From: Chaetoderma sp. LZ-2023a
Taxonomy: Eukaryota; Mollusca; Caudofoveata; Chaetodermatida; Chaetodermatidae
Length of the DNA stretch: 64,000 bases
Reading direction: 5' to 3'
Assembly: GCA_034401795.1 (NCBI GenBank)
Contig: CM067373.1
Location: forward strand, 86,399,023 to 86,463,022
Part shown: positions 1 to 10,575 of the stretch, piece by piece
Layout: each line of letters opens with the position of its first letter
Numbering within the stretch: the stretch's first letter is position 1
Notes under the pieces: model-generated
Seen by the model: the letters and a program-made list of their open reading frames with translations, nothing else
The model's database searches: none
Told to the model about the DNA's origin: nothing
Translations under genes and position numbers: made by a program

Positions 1-35
1 TTCTCACTTTGCCCTCTTGATCCAATTCCTTCCCC

Positions 36-2557
36 ATGAGGTGGAGAGAGTTAAGAGGCGTGCAGATGGTGGAGTTTCCGGTTCGTCACGTTGGATGGTT
101 TGTCTATACAAAGTGTCAGGTATCTAGTTATTGATAATGTGGTGATGTTAATTATTGTAAACAATCAAAGGGAGATAATTAACATTTTTGCCAGAAAAGA
201 GTTATCTATATGTATCTGATGGTTGTGTAGTCAACTTATCCATTCGGCATACAATTCGTCTTTGCACTTGGATGTTTTGTTGGGATCGAATTTTTCCTGT
301 CACGGGATTAATGACGTCATAATCAGCTGGCTATGTATTTATTAGCAATTCAAGCGCTATGCTGGTTTTTGATGTATATTGATCTTTATGATCGTTTTCC
401 TTCTCCTTGAGTTGGATTGAGTTTCTAAGCTTAACTAGTTGCTCATACTCCTTGTCCTTTGCCCTGTTTCAGGGACCGGGTTGCGCGTCCTGTGGACGTT
501 TTATGCATGTAAAGTTCTGGCCGCATCTGTGTTATCGATGTAGCCCTTGTGGTCCATTGATTAATTGTGACATATGTAAGCACTGGGGGGGCGAGTTAAT
601 GTCCGAATTCTTGTGCTGCTTACAGGCGACGGACAAGGTGGTAGAGGAGGAGAAGAAGAAGAAGCGGAAACGAGAGGTTGTAAGTAGGAAGGGTAAGGGG
701 AAGGTCTCGTCCGCGGTGGATATGGAGACCTTCCGGACCGAGATGTTGGGAGAGATGAAGAGGACAATAAAAGATTTGGTTCCAGGGTTGCTTCGTGGCA
801 TGCTTCCTGGACCAGATCCTTTATTGTCCTCATCATCGGCTTCGGAGCAGGTAATCCCCGCCTCTGGATCGATTTTCCTTAGTCCGCTTCCGTTGTCCGA
901 CGATTCAGAGGTGGCCCCATTAGAGGGGGCGTTCCACGGCCCTGGCAGCAGGCTTATTGCCGCGCCGATAGGGGACCGTGGACGGTTGTCGCTGGAACCC
1001 GCTGGCTGCTTATCAGTCCAGGGGTATCCGCACGCCGCGGTGGCCAGTACCTCCTATGGCACCGTTCCTGGTCAGCCCGGGTTAGCTCTCTTTGCTGACC
1101 CGGGGTCTAATCTTTCTGACCAGGGTGATGAGGATTACCTGCTAGGGTCGCCGTCTGACGATGTGGACATGGATGAAGACGTTTGTGCACCCCTCGCGGG
1201 GAATACAGGCGCTTTTTTCCACGGTATTACTCACCCTGGAGTAAGGTCCGCGGTTCAGGTGGTGGCCCAGGGCGCTGCTGATGGCCAGCGGTACCGCATA
1301 CCTCGGCTTGCCGAGAGTGTAGCTGGTGCTGGCCGGGCCCGTGGTAGGGCTATATATACCCCGCGCTCTACCGCGGTGCCTGCTCCTGGTCAAACCAGTG
1401 ATATTCTCATGCCGGTGCTGTCAGGCCCGCATGTTTTCCCTGGCTTGCCAGGTGTATCAGCGTACCCGCCGTCAAGCTCTACTGCTTGCGCTCAGGAGGA
1501 AGACGAAGGACCCCGTCTTGTAGAGCGCTCGCAGTTAGCCACGGAGGAGGATTGGTATGACGCTTGCCAGTGGTTGGTGAGCGTTAGGCCTGATCTGCCC
1601 GTGGAGCAGTCGGCTAGCCACCGTGTTCACACGCCGTGGTTAGCTGGGAAACCAACTGCTAACGCTATGCCTTCTCTGCCGTTGGCGGAGCATGTCGTTG
1701 ACATGTTCAAGGCGGCGGAGTCGTCCATTAACACGAGTGGACGTCTCGCGAAGGCCCCTCGCGAGGTGGCCAGGCGTTGTCGCATCGTGCCCCTGGACTA
1801 CCAGCGGTACGGTGTGGTACCCAAGCCCAGCGTGGATGACCGCGCGGCTTTGGGTGAGGATACGCGGCCAGGCTCCCGTTCTGACGCGGGGGTCTTGTGC
1901 GCGAACGCGTTGCGTTCGGCGAATACCGCGTTGCGTGATGCGGAGGAGAGTGGGAGGGCTTCGATTGCCGCTCTGTCCCACGTCTCCCAGCTGTTACAGG
2001 GGGTAGTAACGGCATCCGCATCGCGCCAGCCAGGCCCGCTCGCGGTCCAGCGAACCATCCAGGATGGTATTAACCTGGCGCTGGACTGTATGACGCGGGC
2101 GGTGACCAGGAGTGTCCGGGCAAGACGCACATTTGCCCTGGACAATCTGTGCCCGTCTCAGGACCTGTATAATAGGCTACTCCGTACGCCTATGACGGGT
2201 CCTGGTCTTTTTGGAGGTGAGGGATGTCGCCACCTCCAGGAGACGGTCACCCTGGTGAATAACCAGAGGGCGCTGCGCGAACAGTTTGAGGTGCTGCGTC
2301 GTGCTAACGTTCGCGCCGCGGCCCCTGCGTATCGTCCCCTGCAGGCTCGAGGTGGTGCTGGCCAAGTCAGAGGCCAGCCGCCATCGCAGCGCCGGCCTCG
2401 GCCGCGTGCGATTCGGCCAGCAGTGAGGGGGGGCGCAGGCTCCTCAGCCGCCGTCAGCCAGGCAGCCGCCCGTGCACCGAGGTGCGCGCGGGGCGGGGCG
2501 GGTCGCGCGAGGATCTGGGCGTGGTTATCGTTCCTGACAGGGCGCTTACCGCGGTAA
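36..2557 (+). CDS. DIRS ORF1, gag-like zinc-binding protein, join(36..119,473..2557)
   Basis: The downstream frame is open from 392 to 2557, but its first in-frame ATG (503) falls inside a cysteine cluster, so the start must lie elsewhere. An upstream ATG at 36 opens 28 codons that end at a CAG|GTATCT donor (119/120) and join in frame to a pyrimidine-rich CAG acceptor (471-472). The spliced product is about 722 residues. Cysteines and a histidine at about residues 32, 35, 46, 48, 51, 54, 60 and 63 form a CxxC...HxCxxCxxC...CxxC array likely to bind zinc. A lysine/arginine tract near residues 88-105 resembles a nuclear localisation signal. The C-terminus is rich in Arg, Gly, Ala and Pro, fitting nucleic-acid binding. 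The role, coating the element RNA, is inferred from position and family; the splice is inferred from sequence only. Confidence 0.72.
120..472 (+). other. candidate spliceosomal intron in DIRS ORF1
   Basis: The segment runs from a GTATCT donor to a CTTTGCCCTGTTTCAG acceptor, is AT-rich compared with the flanking coding DNA, and its removal keeps the reading frame and the full cysteine cluster. It also contains a perfect TGACGTCA at 312-319. Confidence 0.6.
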
Positions 2558-2574
2558 GGACCACGCCGGTGTGT

Positions 2575-4668
2575 ATGGCGACGGAGACAGTGCCGCTCTT
2601 GCATGCCTTGTGTCCACCGCGGTCCCTAGGTGGACCGGTGGGAGGCCGGCTAGCCGACCACATGCAAGAGTGGGAACGGTTAACTCAGGACCGTTTAGTC
2701 TTGCGATGGCTTTCCGTGGGGTATCATCCAGAGTGGATGACAGGCCCGCCGTCGCGACTGTCTCTGGTGCCAGTCTGGACTCCCATTCCGAGAGATCCAG
2801 ATCAAAGGTTGTGTATCGAGGAGGAGATAAATTCCCTCGTACAGAAAGGAGCTATTCAGCCGGCACAAAGGTGTCCGGGCTTCTATTCAACCCTGTTCTT
2901 GGTAACAAAACGCACCGGTGGGTGGAGACCGATTCTCAACCTCAAGCCATTGAACAAGTTCATCGAGACGCCCAGTTTCAAGATGGAAACGGTGCGCTCG
3001 GTGTTGGCGGGGTTGGAGAGGGGGATGTGGACGGCGTCGATAGATTTGAAGGACGCTTATTTCCACATCCCCATCCACAGGAGTTTCTGTCGCTTCCTGA
3101 GATTTGCATTCCAGGGCAGACAGTGGGAATTCAGGGTGTTGCCCTTCGGAATTTCCACGGCTCCTCGGGTTTTCACCCGTGTGGTTCTTGCGATCACAGC
3201 ATACCTCCGCAGGAGAAGCATAGCAGTCCACACGTACATAGACGACTGGCTGTTGAAAGCGCACACCCGGGAAAGTTTGTCCGCCAATCTGGAGATTGTT
3301 TTGAAAATTCTCACAGACTTGGGCTGGATGATCAATTTCCCAAAATCAGAGCTGACTCCATCCCAGAAGTTTGTTTACCTGGGGATGTTCTTCGATCTGG
3401 AGACAGGATATGTTTATCCTACTCAGGAGAGAGTTCAAATACTCATCTCGTTGATTCAGTCAGTGTGCGACAGTCATCATGTCCTGGCACGGGTTTACTT
3501 GAGAATGCTGGGGTTGATGGTTTCGTTGGAACCAGTCATTCCTCAGGCCGCCTTACGCAGGCGGCCGATCCAGTTGTTTCTCATGACACAATGGACCCAG
3601 AGTACAGGTTCGCTGGACTCGAATGTGTCAGTGTTGGCGCCTCTGATTCACCACCTGCAATGGTGGTTGAATACAGAGAATCTCTTGCTGGGGGTTTTGC
3701 TAACCCCTCCCCACCCTCAGGTGACTGTGTATACAGATGCATCGATGGAGGGCTGGGGAGCTTGCCTGGAAGAATCCACGATATCAGGGCTTTGGAATCT
3801 GGAACAGTCACAGGAACATATAAATCTACTGGAGCTAAGAGCAGTAGTCCTGGGCCTGGAACATTTCTTACAGAAAGTTCAGGGCAAGATTGTTCTTATT
3901 CGTTCAGACAACTCAACAGTTGTGACTTACATAAACCGCCAGGGCGGAACGAAGTCGCCCAGTCTCTGTATGATGACATGGAAACTGCTTTGTTGGTGTC
4001 TGGATCACCAGATTACCTTGAAAGCAGTTCATATTCCGGGAAGGTTAAACCTGCTAGCAGACTCATTGAGCCGAAGGATGAGTGTTTTACCCACGGAATG
4101 GCAACTAAATCAATGTGTGGCGGATCGTCTGTTCGACCATTGGGGGAAACCCAACATCGATTTGTTCGCAACGAAGAAGAATGCGAAGATGACGACGTAC
4201 GTCTCTCCGATTCCGGATCCAAGCGCTTTCGCAACAGATGCGTTAGCTATCAGCTGGGGGAGAATGTATGCATACGCATTCCCTCCAGCAATCCTGATTC
4301 CAAAAATTCTTCAGAAAATCAGACAAGAGGAATGCCAAGTGCTTCTGATCGCCCCGGATTGGCCAAGCCGATCATGGTATACGGATCTGCTGGACCTTCT
4401 GGTCTGCAATCCGCTTCCTCTGCCTCTGATGGACGATATTATCTTCCAGGGCAAGGCCCTTCACAACAATCCGTCAATGTTCAGATTGACTGTGTGGATG
4501 TTGTCAAGGAATCTAGAATTAAGGAGGGCTTTTCTGAGCAAGCAGCCATGTTTATGGCCAAGGCCAGGAGGGGGTCAACCTCCAGAGCATATAATTATAA
4601 AATCAACAGATTGGCAGAATGGTGCTCAAAAAGATGTATTGATCCAATGGATTCATCTATTCAAGTAG
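2575..4668 (+). CDS. DIRS ORF2, reverse transcriptase and RNase H
   Basis: The 697-residue frame starts at the first ATG after the ORF1 stop; the frame itself is open back to 2482, overlapping ORF1. RT motifs appear in order: a KRTGGWRPILNLKPLN block, IDLKDAYFHIPI, LPFGISTAPRVFT, and the catalytic YIDD at about residues 221-224. RNase H follows, with YTDASMEGWGA (Asp about 388), LELRAVVLGLE, RSDNSTVV, and HIPGRLNLLADSLSR giving the acidic residues. The C-terminal block with DLFATKKN and APDWPSRSWY is typical of DIRS-group polyproteins, where this region has been compared with a DNA methyltransferase; I see no firm catalytic motif for that. The 3' end overlaps the recombinase frame by about 0.3 kb. 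It copies the element RNA into DNA. Confidence 0.9.
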   Translation: MATETVPLLHALCPPRSLGGPVGGRLADHMQEWERLTQDRLVLRWLSVGYHPEWMTGPPSRLSLVPVWTPIPRDPDQRLCIEEEINSLVQKGAIQPAQRCPGFYSTLFLVTKRTGGWRPILNLKPLNKFIETPSFKMETVRSVLAGLERGMWTASIDLKDAYFHIPIHRSFCRFLRFAFQGRQWEFRVLPFGISTAPRVFTRVVLAITAYLRRRSIAVHTYIDDWLLKAHTRESLSANLEIVLKILTDLGWMINFPKSELTPSQKFVYLGMFFDLETGYVYPTQERVQILISLIQSVCDSHHVLARVYLRMLGLMVSLEPVIPQAALRRRPIQLFLMTQWTQSTGSLDSNVSVLAPLIHHLQWWLNTENLLLGVLLTPPHPQVTVYTDASMEGWGACLEESTISGLWNLEQSQEHINLLELRAVVLGLEHFLQKVQGKIVLIRSDNSTVVTYINRQGGTKSPSLCMMTWKLLCWCLDHQITLKAVHIPGRLNLLADSLSRRMSVLPTEWQLNQCVADRLFDHWGKPNIDLFATKKNAKMTTYVSPIPDPSAFATDALAISWGRMYAYAFPPAILIPKILQKIRQEECQVLLIAPDWPSRSWYTDLLDLLVCNPLPLPLMDDIIFQGKALHNNPSMFRLTVWMLSRNLELRRAFLSKQPCLWPRPGGGQPPEHIIIKSTDWQNGAQKDVLIQWIHLFK

Positions 4669-5507
4669 TAGCTGATTTCCTCTGTCACCTCTATGATGCC
4701 TATAGCCTCAAGCCTAACTCTATTGCTGGTTATAAGTCAGCATTAATGTCTGTTATTCCTTGCTTGGCTAAGACGGGAAGTGATGAAGTAAATACATTGA
4801 ATGTATTAATTAAAGGCATGGGCAATCTAAGACCAAGGAATCCTCCTGTGATTCCGTCTTGGAGTTTATCGCTAGTGCTTCAAGTACTAGGTGATAAGCC
4901 TTTTGAACCACTTAGTTCCATTTCTATGAAACTATTAACACTGAAGACTGTGTTTTTAATTGCTGCGGCCTCGGCTAGGCGTAGGAGTGAGATTCATGCC
5001 TTATCAGCCGAGGATGACCGTTTTGTGGTTTCAGGGGAAGGCCTTAAGCTGCTACCTAGGATTAATTTCTTGGCTAAAAATCAGTCGTTGAAATATCCAG
5101 GTCAACCTATTATTTTGCCTGCTTTAACTAGATATGATCCTAATTCTAAAGCATGGTGTCCCGTCCGGGCGCTGCGCCGGTACAAACAACGTACGGCGGC
5201 ATGGCGCACCGACCAGTCAGCGTTATGGTTGTCATATATTGAACCCCATGGGAGGGCTTCTAAGGACACCATTTCCAGGTGGATTGTGGAATGCATTCAG
5301 TTTTGCCATAAATCTGCCACCGGGAAGCAGGTTGACGTGGCCAAGGCTCACAGTGTCCGCGGCGTAGTGACATCCACGGCCCTATTTAATGGGGTCCCTG
5401 TGGATGATATTATGTCGGTGGCTCAGTGGCACTGTGAGTCAAGTTTTACAGACCATTATCTCCGTGACACCTCTAATCCTCTCGCCTTGTCGGTTTTGAA
5501 AAAATAA
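4374..5507 (+). CDS. DIRS ORF3, tyrosine recombinase
   Basis: This is a lambda-integrase-type recombinase in another frame than RT, overlapping its end. The frame stays open far upstream as a shadow of RT; the recombinase-like part begins near 4480, and the ATG codons at 4374 and 4548 are candidate starts, so the start given is provisional. The N-terminal core-binding domain (STSRAYNYKINRLAEWC onward) is followed by the catalytic domain: Arg in ARRRSEIHAL (about residue 204), HSVR (326-329), a Trp/His in AQWHC, and the nucleophile Tyr in DHYLRD (about 362). All catalytic positions are present, so the enzyme may be active. It would integrate circular element DNA without target duplication. The stop at 5505-5507 is followed by AT-rich non-coding sequence. 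Confidence 0.88.
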   Translation: MVYGSAGPSGLQSASSASDGRYYLPGQGPSQQSVNVQIDCVDVVKESRIKEGFSEQAAMFMAKARRGSTSRAYNYKINRLAEWCSKRCIDPMDSSIQVVADFLCHLYDAYSLKPNSIAGYKSALMSVIPCLAKTGSDEVNTLNVLIKGMGNLRPRNPPVIPSWSLSLVLQVLGDKPFEPLSSISMKLLTLKTVFLIAAASARRRSEIHALSAEDDRFVVSGEGLKLLPRINFLAKNQSLKYPGQPIILPALTRYDPNSKAWCPVRALRRYKQRTAAWRTDQSALWLSYIEPHGRASKDTISRWIVECIQFCHKSATGKQVDVAKAHSVRGVVTSTALFNGVPVDDIMSVAQWHCESSFTDHYLRDTSNPLALSVLKK

Positions 5508-6056
5508 ATCGGTTTATATTTTTTGAGGTGATTTCCTCATTACTTATATATATCACAATTAATTTATGGAAACACCCACTTTTTTGGGCCTGCATCAGTC
5601 TTTACCGATGGGAAGATGATGTCAGCAGCCATTTTCAACAAGGTCAGTCTTGTTCATGTGTTGTCCGTTGTTGATTGTATTGTCACGATTACCCGTTATT
5701 AATATGGTGATGGTTTGTGTATTTGTGTGGTTCATTGTTGAGAGTTACGAAAATGGAGCTTTTTCGTCTCTGTCCTGTAGTACATGGCACTTGTACGTAG
5801 AGAGCGTATAGGACATTGAGGTCAGTCGACTCTTCCTCCCAGGAAGGAGGGGGGGGGGAGCGCATATGACATTCGGTCATCTCTCATACATCGGTGGTGT
5901 TATCCGATGGTTAGTCAAATCCTGACTGTTTTTTCTTACAGTTTCAGAAGTTTAAGTGCCTTAAACGCAGAAAAGCGTATAGGGATGAGCTGGTCTTTTG
6001 ACCTCGCCTCCCTCCCGCCAGATTCACTTTCGAATTCTGGCAATATCAAAAGTATT
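5508..6056 (+). other. non-coding DIRS 3' region
   Basis: No open frame with recognisable content. It holds a run of G (5845-5857) and leads into the terminal inverted-repeat structures. It presumably carries element processing signals, but none can be assigned. Confidence 0.5.
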
Positions 6057-6140
6057 AGGGAGGTAAGTATACTCTTGAAGTGAAATAAACGAAATCTAGG
6101 ATTTCTTTTTTCACGAGAGAGTTGATACTTACCTCCCTAG
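6057..6140. repeat. foldback, probable DIRS internal complementary region
   Basis: TAGGGAGGTAAGTAT at the left and ATACTTACCTCCCTA at the right close a hairpin. Its right three quarters (6077-6140) is an almost exact reverse complement of 6371-6432. Confidence 0.65.
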
Positions 6141-6370
6141 ATACGGACCCGGCCTCTCCACCCCACAGAGGCTCGGTCTTCAGGCTCTTAATAGTTGCAT
6201 GTGTGTCAGCCAATAATCTAGTCAGAGGAAGTGCTAGTCTGCGCATGCGCGGTGGTGGGGCTGGCATCCGCCAGACTACGCTCTGACTCCCTGCCCAGTA
6301 GGGGCACCTAACTGTTTTAAATCTGAGTGTTTATTGAGTGAAAGCCAATATTTAGCAATATCAAAAGTAT

Positions 6371-6432
6371 TAGGGAGGTAAGTATCAACTCTCTCGTGAA
6401 AAAAGAAATCCTAGATTTCGTTTAATTCACTC
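6371..6432. repeat. probable DIRS right terminal repeat
   Basis: About 62 bp reverse-complementary to 6077-6140 with only a few differences. The preceding bases AATATCAAAAGTAT also recur in direct orientation before 6057. A P2 MITE copy begins immediately after, which places the right end of the retroelement here. Confidence 0.6.
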
Positions 6433-6436
6433 TGAC

Positions 6437-6770
6437 ACTCAAGTATTGATGTCATAATCAATTACGTCACATATAGGTTGATGTCATAAACATAATTGAT
6501 ATACAATACTCCGTCATGAACCTGGAATAATTCATCAGTTGTACGAATTTTATGTCTTTACTTTTAAATAAACATGTTGAATATTTTGAAACAAATTTGG
6601 CTGAGCACTGTTGCTGCTTCCCCCAGTCAAATTAGTCTCAAAATATTCAACAGGTTAGTTGTATAGTTACCCAAAAATTTGGATTCTGGGAATTCTGGAT
6701 TCAAAGTATATAATTTGATCCCAACACGTGCAATGCATTGGCAGAGCTTAGCTGCAAACGGGCAGTCCGT
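6437..6770 (+). repeat. P2 MITE copy, diverged
   Basis: Contains the family landmarks in order: ATGTCATAATCAATTACGTCA, a GTACGAATT...TTTAAATAAACAT block, the hairpin GTTGAATATTTTGAAACAAAT...CAAAATATTCAACAG, then TAGTTGTATAGTTA and AGCTTAGCT. Terminal repeats are worn. Confidence 0.7.
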
Positions 6771-7866
6771 AGGTAAAAATTATCCAATGGTCAGGTTTAG
6801 GTTTTGTTGCAGGGATTTACTAGTTAACCTCCATGTATGGAACCAATGATTATAATCACTGGAGTCGTTGTTAGTGAATGTATCTAGTTGTTAAGAATGT
6901 ATTTATCGAATAATCGATGCTGTTCAGCGGATGTGTTCATTTCATCTCTGAAATTTGTCATCATCTATCAGGCGATCGTGGTGTTTCTCAGTACTCTTCT
7001 CATTCTTCTTACTACTGCCAGGTCAAACCACCACGTTCTATAATACCATGTCAACATACAGAATCCCATGACTAATCGTTTCTGTAATCAAAAGAGAGAC
7101 GGAACAAAAAGACTATGTTGCCATGTGCTCTACAGTACTAGAATAATAATCAACCTGTTGATGGTGGCGCTATTTAACTCTAACTCTTAACCCTCACCAG
7201 TGTGATGTCAATATTCTATTTTTTTGTTGTGTCAATATCAATGAAACTGATGTATATTTTTCAACAATTTTGGTGGAAAATGTTGCTGTCTACGACAATA
7301 CCATCTCCCACCAAATTTATTGAAAAATTAACACCATTTCATCTTTTAAATTAATTTGAAAATTTAAAAGGGTTTTTGCTTTATCAGAGTGGTAAGGGTT
7401 ACTAACTAATTGGCAAAAGCAGACCCTTATGACCTGAATTTATTAATTTTTATTGTAAATAAAATTTGGTTGACTGTATTAATCTGACATTTTGTTGGAC
7501 TAGGTAATGGAATTTGCACCAAAAAATAAAATTTTGTTATCAATAGGCATATAAACTCTGAAATGGCACCTTTGAGAGGGTCATGAGTGATCTATGGCTA
7601 TTCAGATCTATGAGCAGAACAGCATGCCATTGTTGTGTGTGATAATTTGCTTCAACCTCTTTCAACCATACAGTACAGATAAAATAAAGTCTATACGATG
7701 TAAGAAATATTTATTGTGTGTTGACTATTTTTGAAAGTAATGTAACTGAAAGGCATTGCTTCCAGTTAAATTAATTTCTAAATGGTCAGCAGATTTCTTA
7801 TCATGTTGTTTTGAAAGTGCGATATTTAAGTGTTGAAAGAGTGTCAAACTCAAGAAAAATTTTTAG
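6771..7866. other. AT-rich stretch, no gene seen
   Basis: Only short frames, no splice-bounded coding block and no recognised repeat apart from low-complexity AT tracts. Confidence 0.5.
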
Positions 7867-7867
7867 T

Positions 7868-8102
7868 AAACCGTTTAACACTCAAGCCTGCCAAAAATGG
7901 TGTCTTCAGTGGTCTTGCAAATGTACATTTGTAGACAAAGAGAAGAGTATTTTTTGAAAATTTACCACTTGAATGACTGGCTCAGTAATTGAGGCAGTCA
8001 TTCAAGTGGTAAATTTTCAAACAGTCTTCTCTTGATCTGCAAATGGACATTTTCTATGAGAAAATTTTCTTGAACAAATTTGAGTGAGCACTAAATGGTT
8101 AA
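7868..8102. repeat. P1 palindromic MITE copy
   Basis: A near-palindrome along its whole length: TTTAACACTC at the left pairs with a degenerate GCACTAAATGGTTAA at the right, and the core arms TTTGAAAATTTACCACTTGAATGACTGGCTC and its complement meet at about 7987. See the TTAA-flanked copy at 37034. Confidence 0.75.
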
Positions 8103-8129
8103 TACAGTTTTATTGATGTAATATAATAC

Positions 8130-8253
8130 CATAGTGAATAATTCCTAAATATAAATTGTCGTAACGATTTCTGTCTTAGTCACATATATTTATATATTTT
8201 TGTAGAAATGTATCTGCTCAGTTTATCAATGTAGGCATTATCATTGTATTTAT
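8130..8253 (+). repeat. ~125 bp dispersed repeat, copy 1
   Basis: Starts ACCATAGTGAATAATTCC and ends GGCATTATCATTGTATTT. It recurs with few differences at 8742-8867. Confidence 0.8.
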
Positions 8254-8639
8254 AAAAGAATCCCGGTTTAAATAGCTCATAAGATGAATGGGTAATTTGA
8301 TAAATCACAATTAAAAAAAGGGTCCAAATATTCAACATTTTTGCATTGGTTTTAATTGATGCTATCAACATTGGGGCATACACTATATCGTGATTTTTTG
8401 CACTGTGTCGCAATATTGTTAAGAGTAATTCATTGCATCCTTATCATGAATATTTGAAACAGTCTGAGAGAAGGTAGAGTCCACCAGTGCTACAACCTTT
8501 TTGCTCGTAAAGGGGGAACAGTTAATATCAAAGCTTAATCGCTCAAAGAATTCTGTTAGAGACATAATTGTAGGGCTTTTGTATGGCCTGTGAATTTAAC
8601 TAGGATTCTCTGTGACTTGCTGGCTTTTTTTATTTGATG
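8254..8639. other. AT-rich stretch, no gene seen
   Basis: Short frames only. The sequence from about 8460 has no match that I can recognise elsewhere in the window. Confidence 0.4.
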
Positions 8640-10575
8640 GATTTTGAGGCAGAAATGGTTCTATATAAGTTTTTGGGTATTTTGAGCTTAAATTTGCCAT
8701 TTTCGAAACTGTCGGATAAACGGTTTGGCGGGCATCTTGGATTACCATAGTGAATAATTCCTGAATATAAATTGTTGTAACGATTTCTGTCTTAGTCACA
8801 TATATTTATATATTTTTGTAGAAATGTATCTGCTCAGTTTATCAATGTAGGCATTATCATTGTATTTTCCCGCCAAAGGCGCCCATACTAAATCAATGGG
8901 AAATTTAAAATGTCTTCTTCTAGGCCGATTTCAATTATATTTGGGAGGAAGCATCCTGAGGGCATAGGGATCCAAGTATGTTCAAATGAAGCCGATCGGC
9001 CAATTTGTTTGGTGGCTATCTTGGATTTCGGCCGATTTTAAGAAACATCTTTAAAAATCTCTTAACTGCTCGGGGTATCAATTCACAACTCATGAAACCT
9101 AATCTAGGGAAAGACGTAAGCCAAATTTGTTCAGGAAGACTTGATTGACCGAATGGGTCGGCGGCCATCTTGGATGACCTAGTTTTACCGAAAATGGCTT
9201 CTCCAGAACCGCTGAAGGGATCAGGCCGAAATTTGGGCGATATGATTAGGGATTAAGGGTCATTAAAGATTGTTATAGGGAAATTCATCCGTCAAAAACA
9301 TGGCCACCGTGGGCCAATCAAAATGTAGCGTGTTTGGCGGCCATATTGGATTGTTTTCCTGCCAAAGGCGCCCATACTAAAGCAATGGGAACTTTAAAAT
9401 ATCTTCTCGAGAACTACTAGGCCGATTTCAATTATATTTGGCCGGAAGCTTCCTTGGGTCATAGGGATCCAAGTTTGTTCAAATGAAGCCGATCGGCCAA
9501 TTGGGCTGGTGGCCATCTTGGATTTCGGCCAATTTTTAGAAATGTCTTGAAAAATCTCCGAAACCGTTTGAGGGATCGATTCATAACTCATGAAATATCA
9601 TCTAGGGTAAGACCTGAACCAAATTTGTTCAAGAGAACTTGATTGACCAAACAGTTTGACGGCCATCTTGGATGACTGTTTTTCCCCAGAAAACAACGTC
9701 TCCGGAACCGCTGAAGGGATCAGGCCGAAGTTGGGACATATGATTATGGAATAAGGGCCATTAAAGTTTGTTCAAGGGAAGTTGATCTGTAAAAAAACAT
9801 TGCCGCCATGGGTCAATCAAAATATAGCGTGTTTGATGGCCATATTGGATTTTTTTATTTGATGGATTTTGAGGCCGAAATTGGTTTTATTTATGTTTTT
9901 GGGTATTCGGATCTCAAATTTGCAATTTTCGAAACTCGGATAAACGGGTTGCCGGTCATCTTGGATAATTTTCCAGCAAAAAGCTCCCATACTAAAGCAA
10001 TGGGAAATTTAAAATGTCTTCTCAACAACTACTGGGCCGATTTCAATTATATGTGGCAGGAAACATCCTTCGGGCATGAAGATTTAAGTTTGTTCAAATG
10101 AAGCCGATCGGCCAATTTGGCCGACGGCCATCATGGATTTTGTCATGGAAATGTCTTTAAAAATGATCGCCGAAACTGTTTGAGTTATTGATTCAAAACT
10201 CATAAAATATCATTTAGGGCATGAGCTGAACCAAGTTTGTTCAAGGGAACTTGATTTGCCAAATGGTTGGGCAGCCATCTTGGATGGCCTGGTTTTCATG
10301 AAAGCAACTTTATCTCCAGAGCCACAGAACGGATTGTGCCAAAATTTGGGAGATATGATATTGATGACTAAGGGCATTAAAGTTTGTTCAAGAGAAGTTG
10401 ATACATAAAGAAACATGGCCTCTGTTTTCTTGTTACAAGTCTGCTCAACTCATTAGAGTTCTACTTATTGTTAATGACCATTCTAGTTGTGATGCCTATT
10501 GTTCAAGTGAGCGATACAGGCTCCTTGGGCCTCTTGTCTTGTTATTAAGAGGATGTGCATATACCGGTAGTTCCC
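8640..10575 (+). mobile_element. HC element: array of ~150 bp cores with a GGCCTCTTG hairpin tail
   Basis: The phrase GCCATCTTGGAT or a close variant recurs about every 120-180 bp (near 8732, 9010, 9166, 9340, 9512, 9662, 9838, 9955, 10130, 10270), within larger ~490-610 bp repeating blocks that begin at CCAAAGGCGCCCATACTAAA. The tail at 10507-10540 (GAGCGATACAGGCTCCTTGGGCCTCTTG) contains a short hairpin and is shared with 26085 and 31030. Core tandem repeats with hairpin ends recall the bivalve 'pearl' type of non-autonomous element; that assignment is an inference. Apparent ORFs here are fortuitous. Confidence 0.65.
8742..8867 (+). repeat. ~125 bp dispersed repeat, copy 2, inserted in an HC core
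   Basis: Nearly identical to 8130-8253. It splits the core sequence between CATCTTGGAT and CCCGCCAAAGGCGCCC, which are close neighbours in the undisturbed cores at about 9345 and 9960. Confidence 0.75.

Larger units (their letters stand above)
1..6432 (+). mobile_element. DIRS-type tyrosine-recombinase retrotransposon, left end outside window
   Basis: Three consecutive or overlapping plus-strand frames encode a zinc-binding gag-like protein, a reverse transcriptase with RNase H, and a tyrosine recombinase; no DDE integrase or aspartic protease is visible. This set is diagnostic of DIRS-group retroelements, which integrate through a circular intermediate using the recombinase. Downstream of the recombinase lie two segments, 6077-6140 and 6371-6432, that are near-perfect inverted copies of each other, as expected for an internal complementary region and the right terminal repeat. 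The left terminal repeat must lie before base 1, because the first coding exon starts at 36. All three frames are open, so the copy may be recent. GC content is clearly higher than in the DNA after 6.5 kb. Confidence 0.88.

Noticed and set aside
407-502. Start of ORF1 at 407
   Set aside because: The codon there is TTG, and the sequence up to 472 looks like intron with a pyrimidine tract; the spliced start at 36 explains the data better.
576-625. A 50 bp intron (GTAAGC...TTACAG) in DIRS ORF1
   Set aside because: Its removal shifts the frame into an early stop, while the unspliced frame is open.
2571-4373. Long plus-strand frame continuous with the recombinase
   Set aside because: It is the shadow of the RT frame; recombinase similarity begins only near 4480.
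8180-8413. Short minus-strand frames in HC and AT-rich regions
   Set aside because: They span dispersed repeats that recur elsewhere with different frames.
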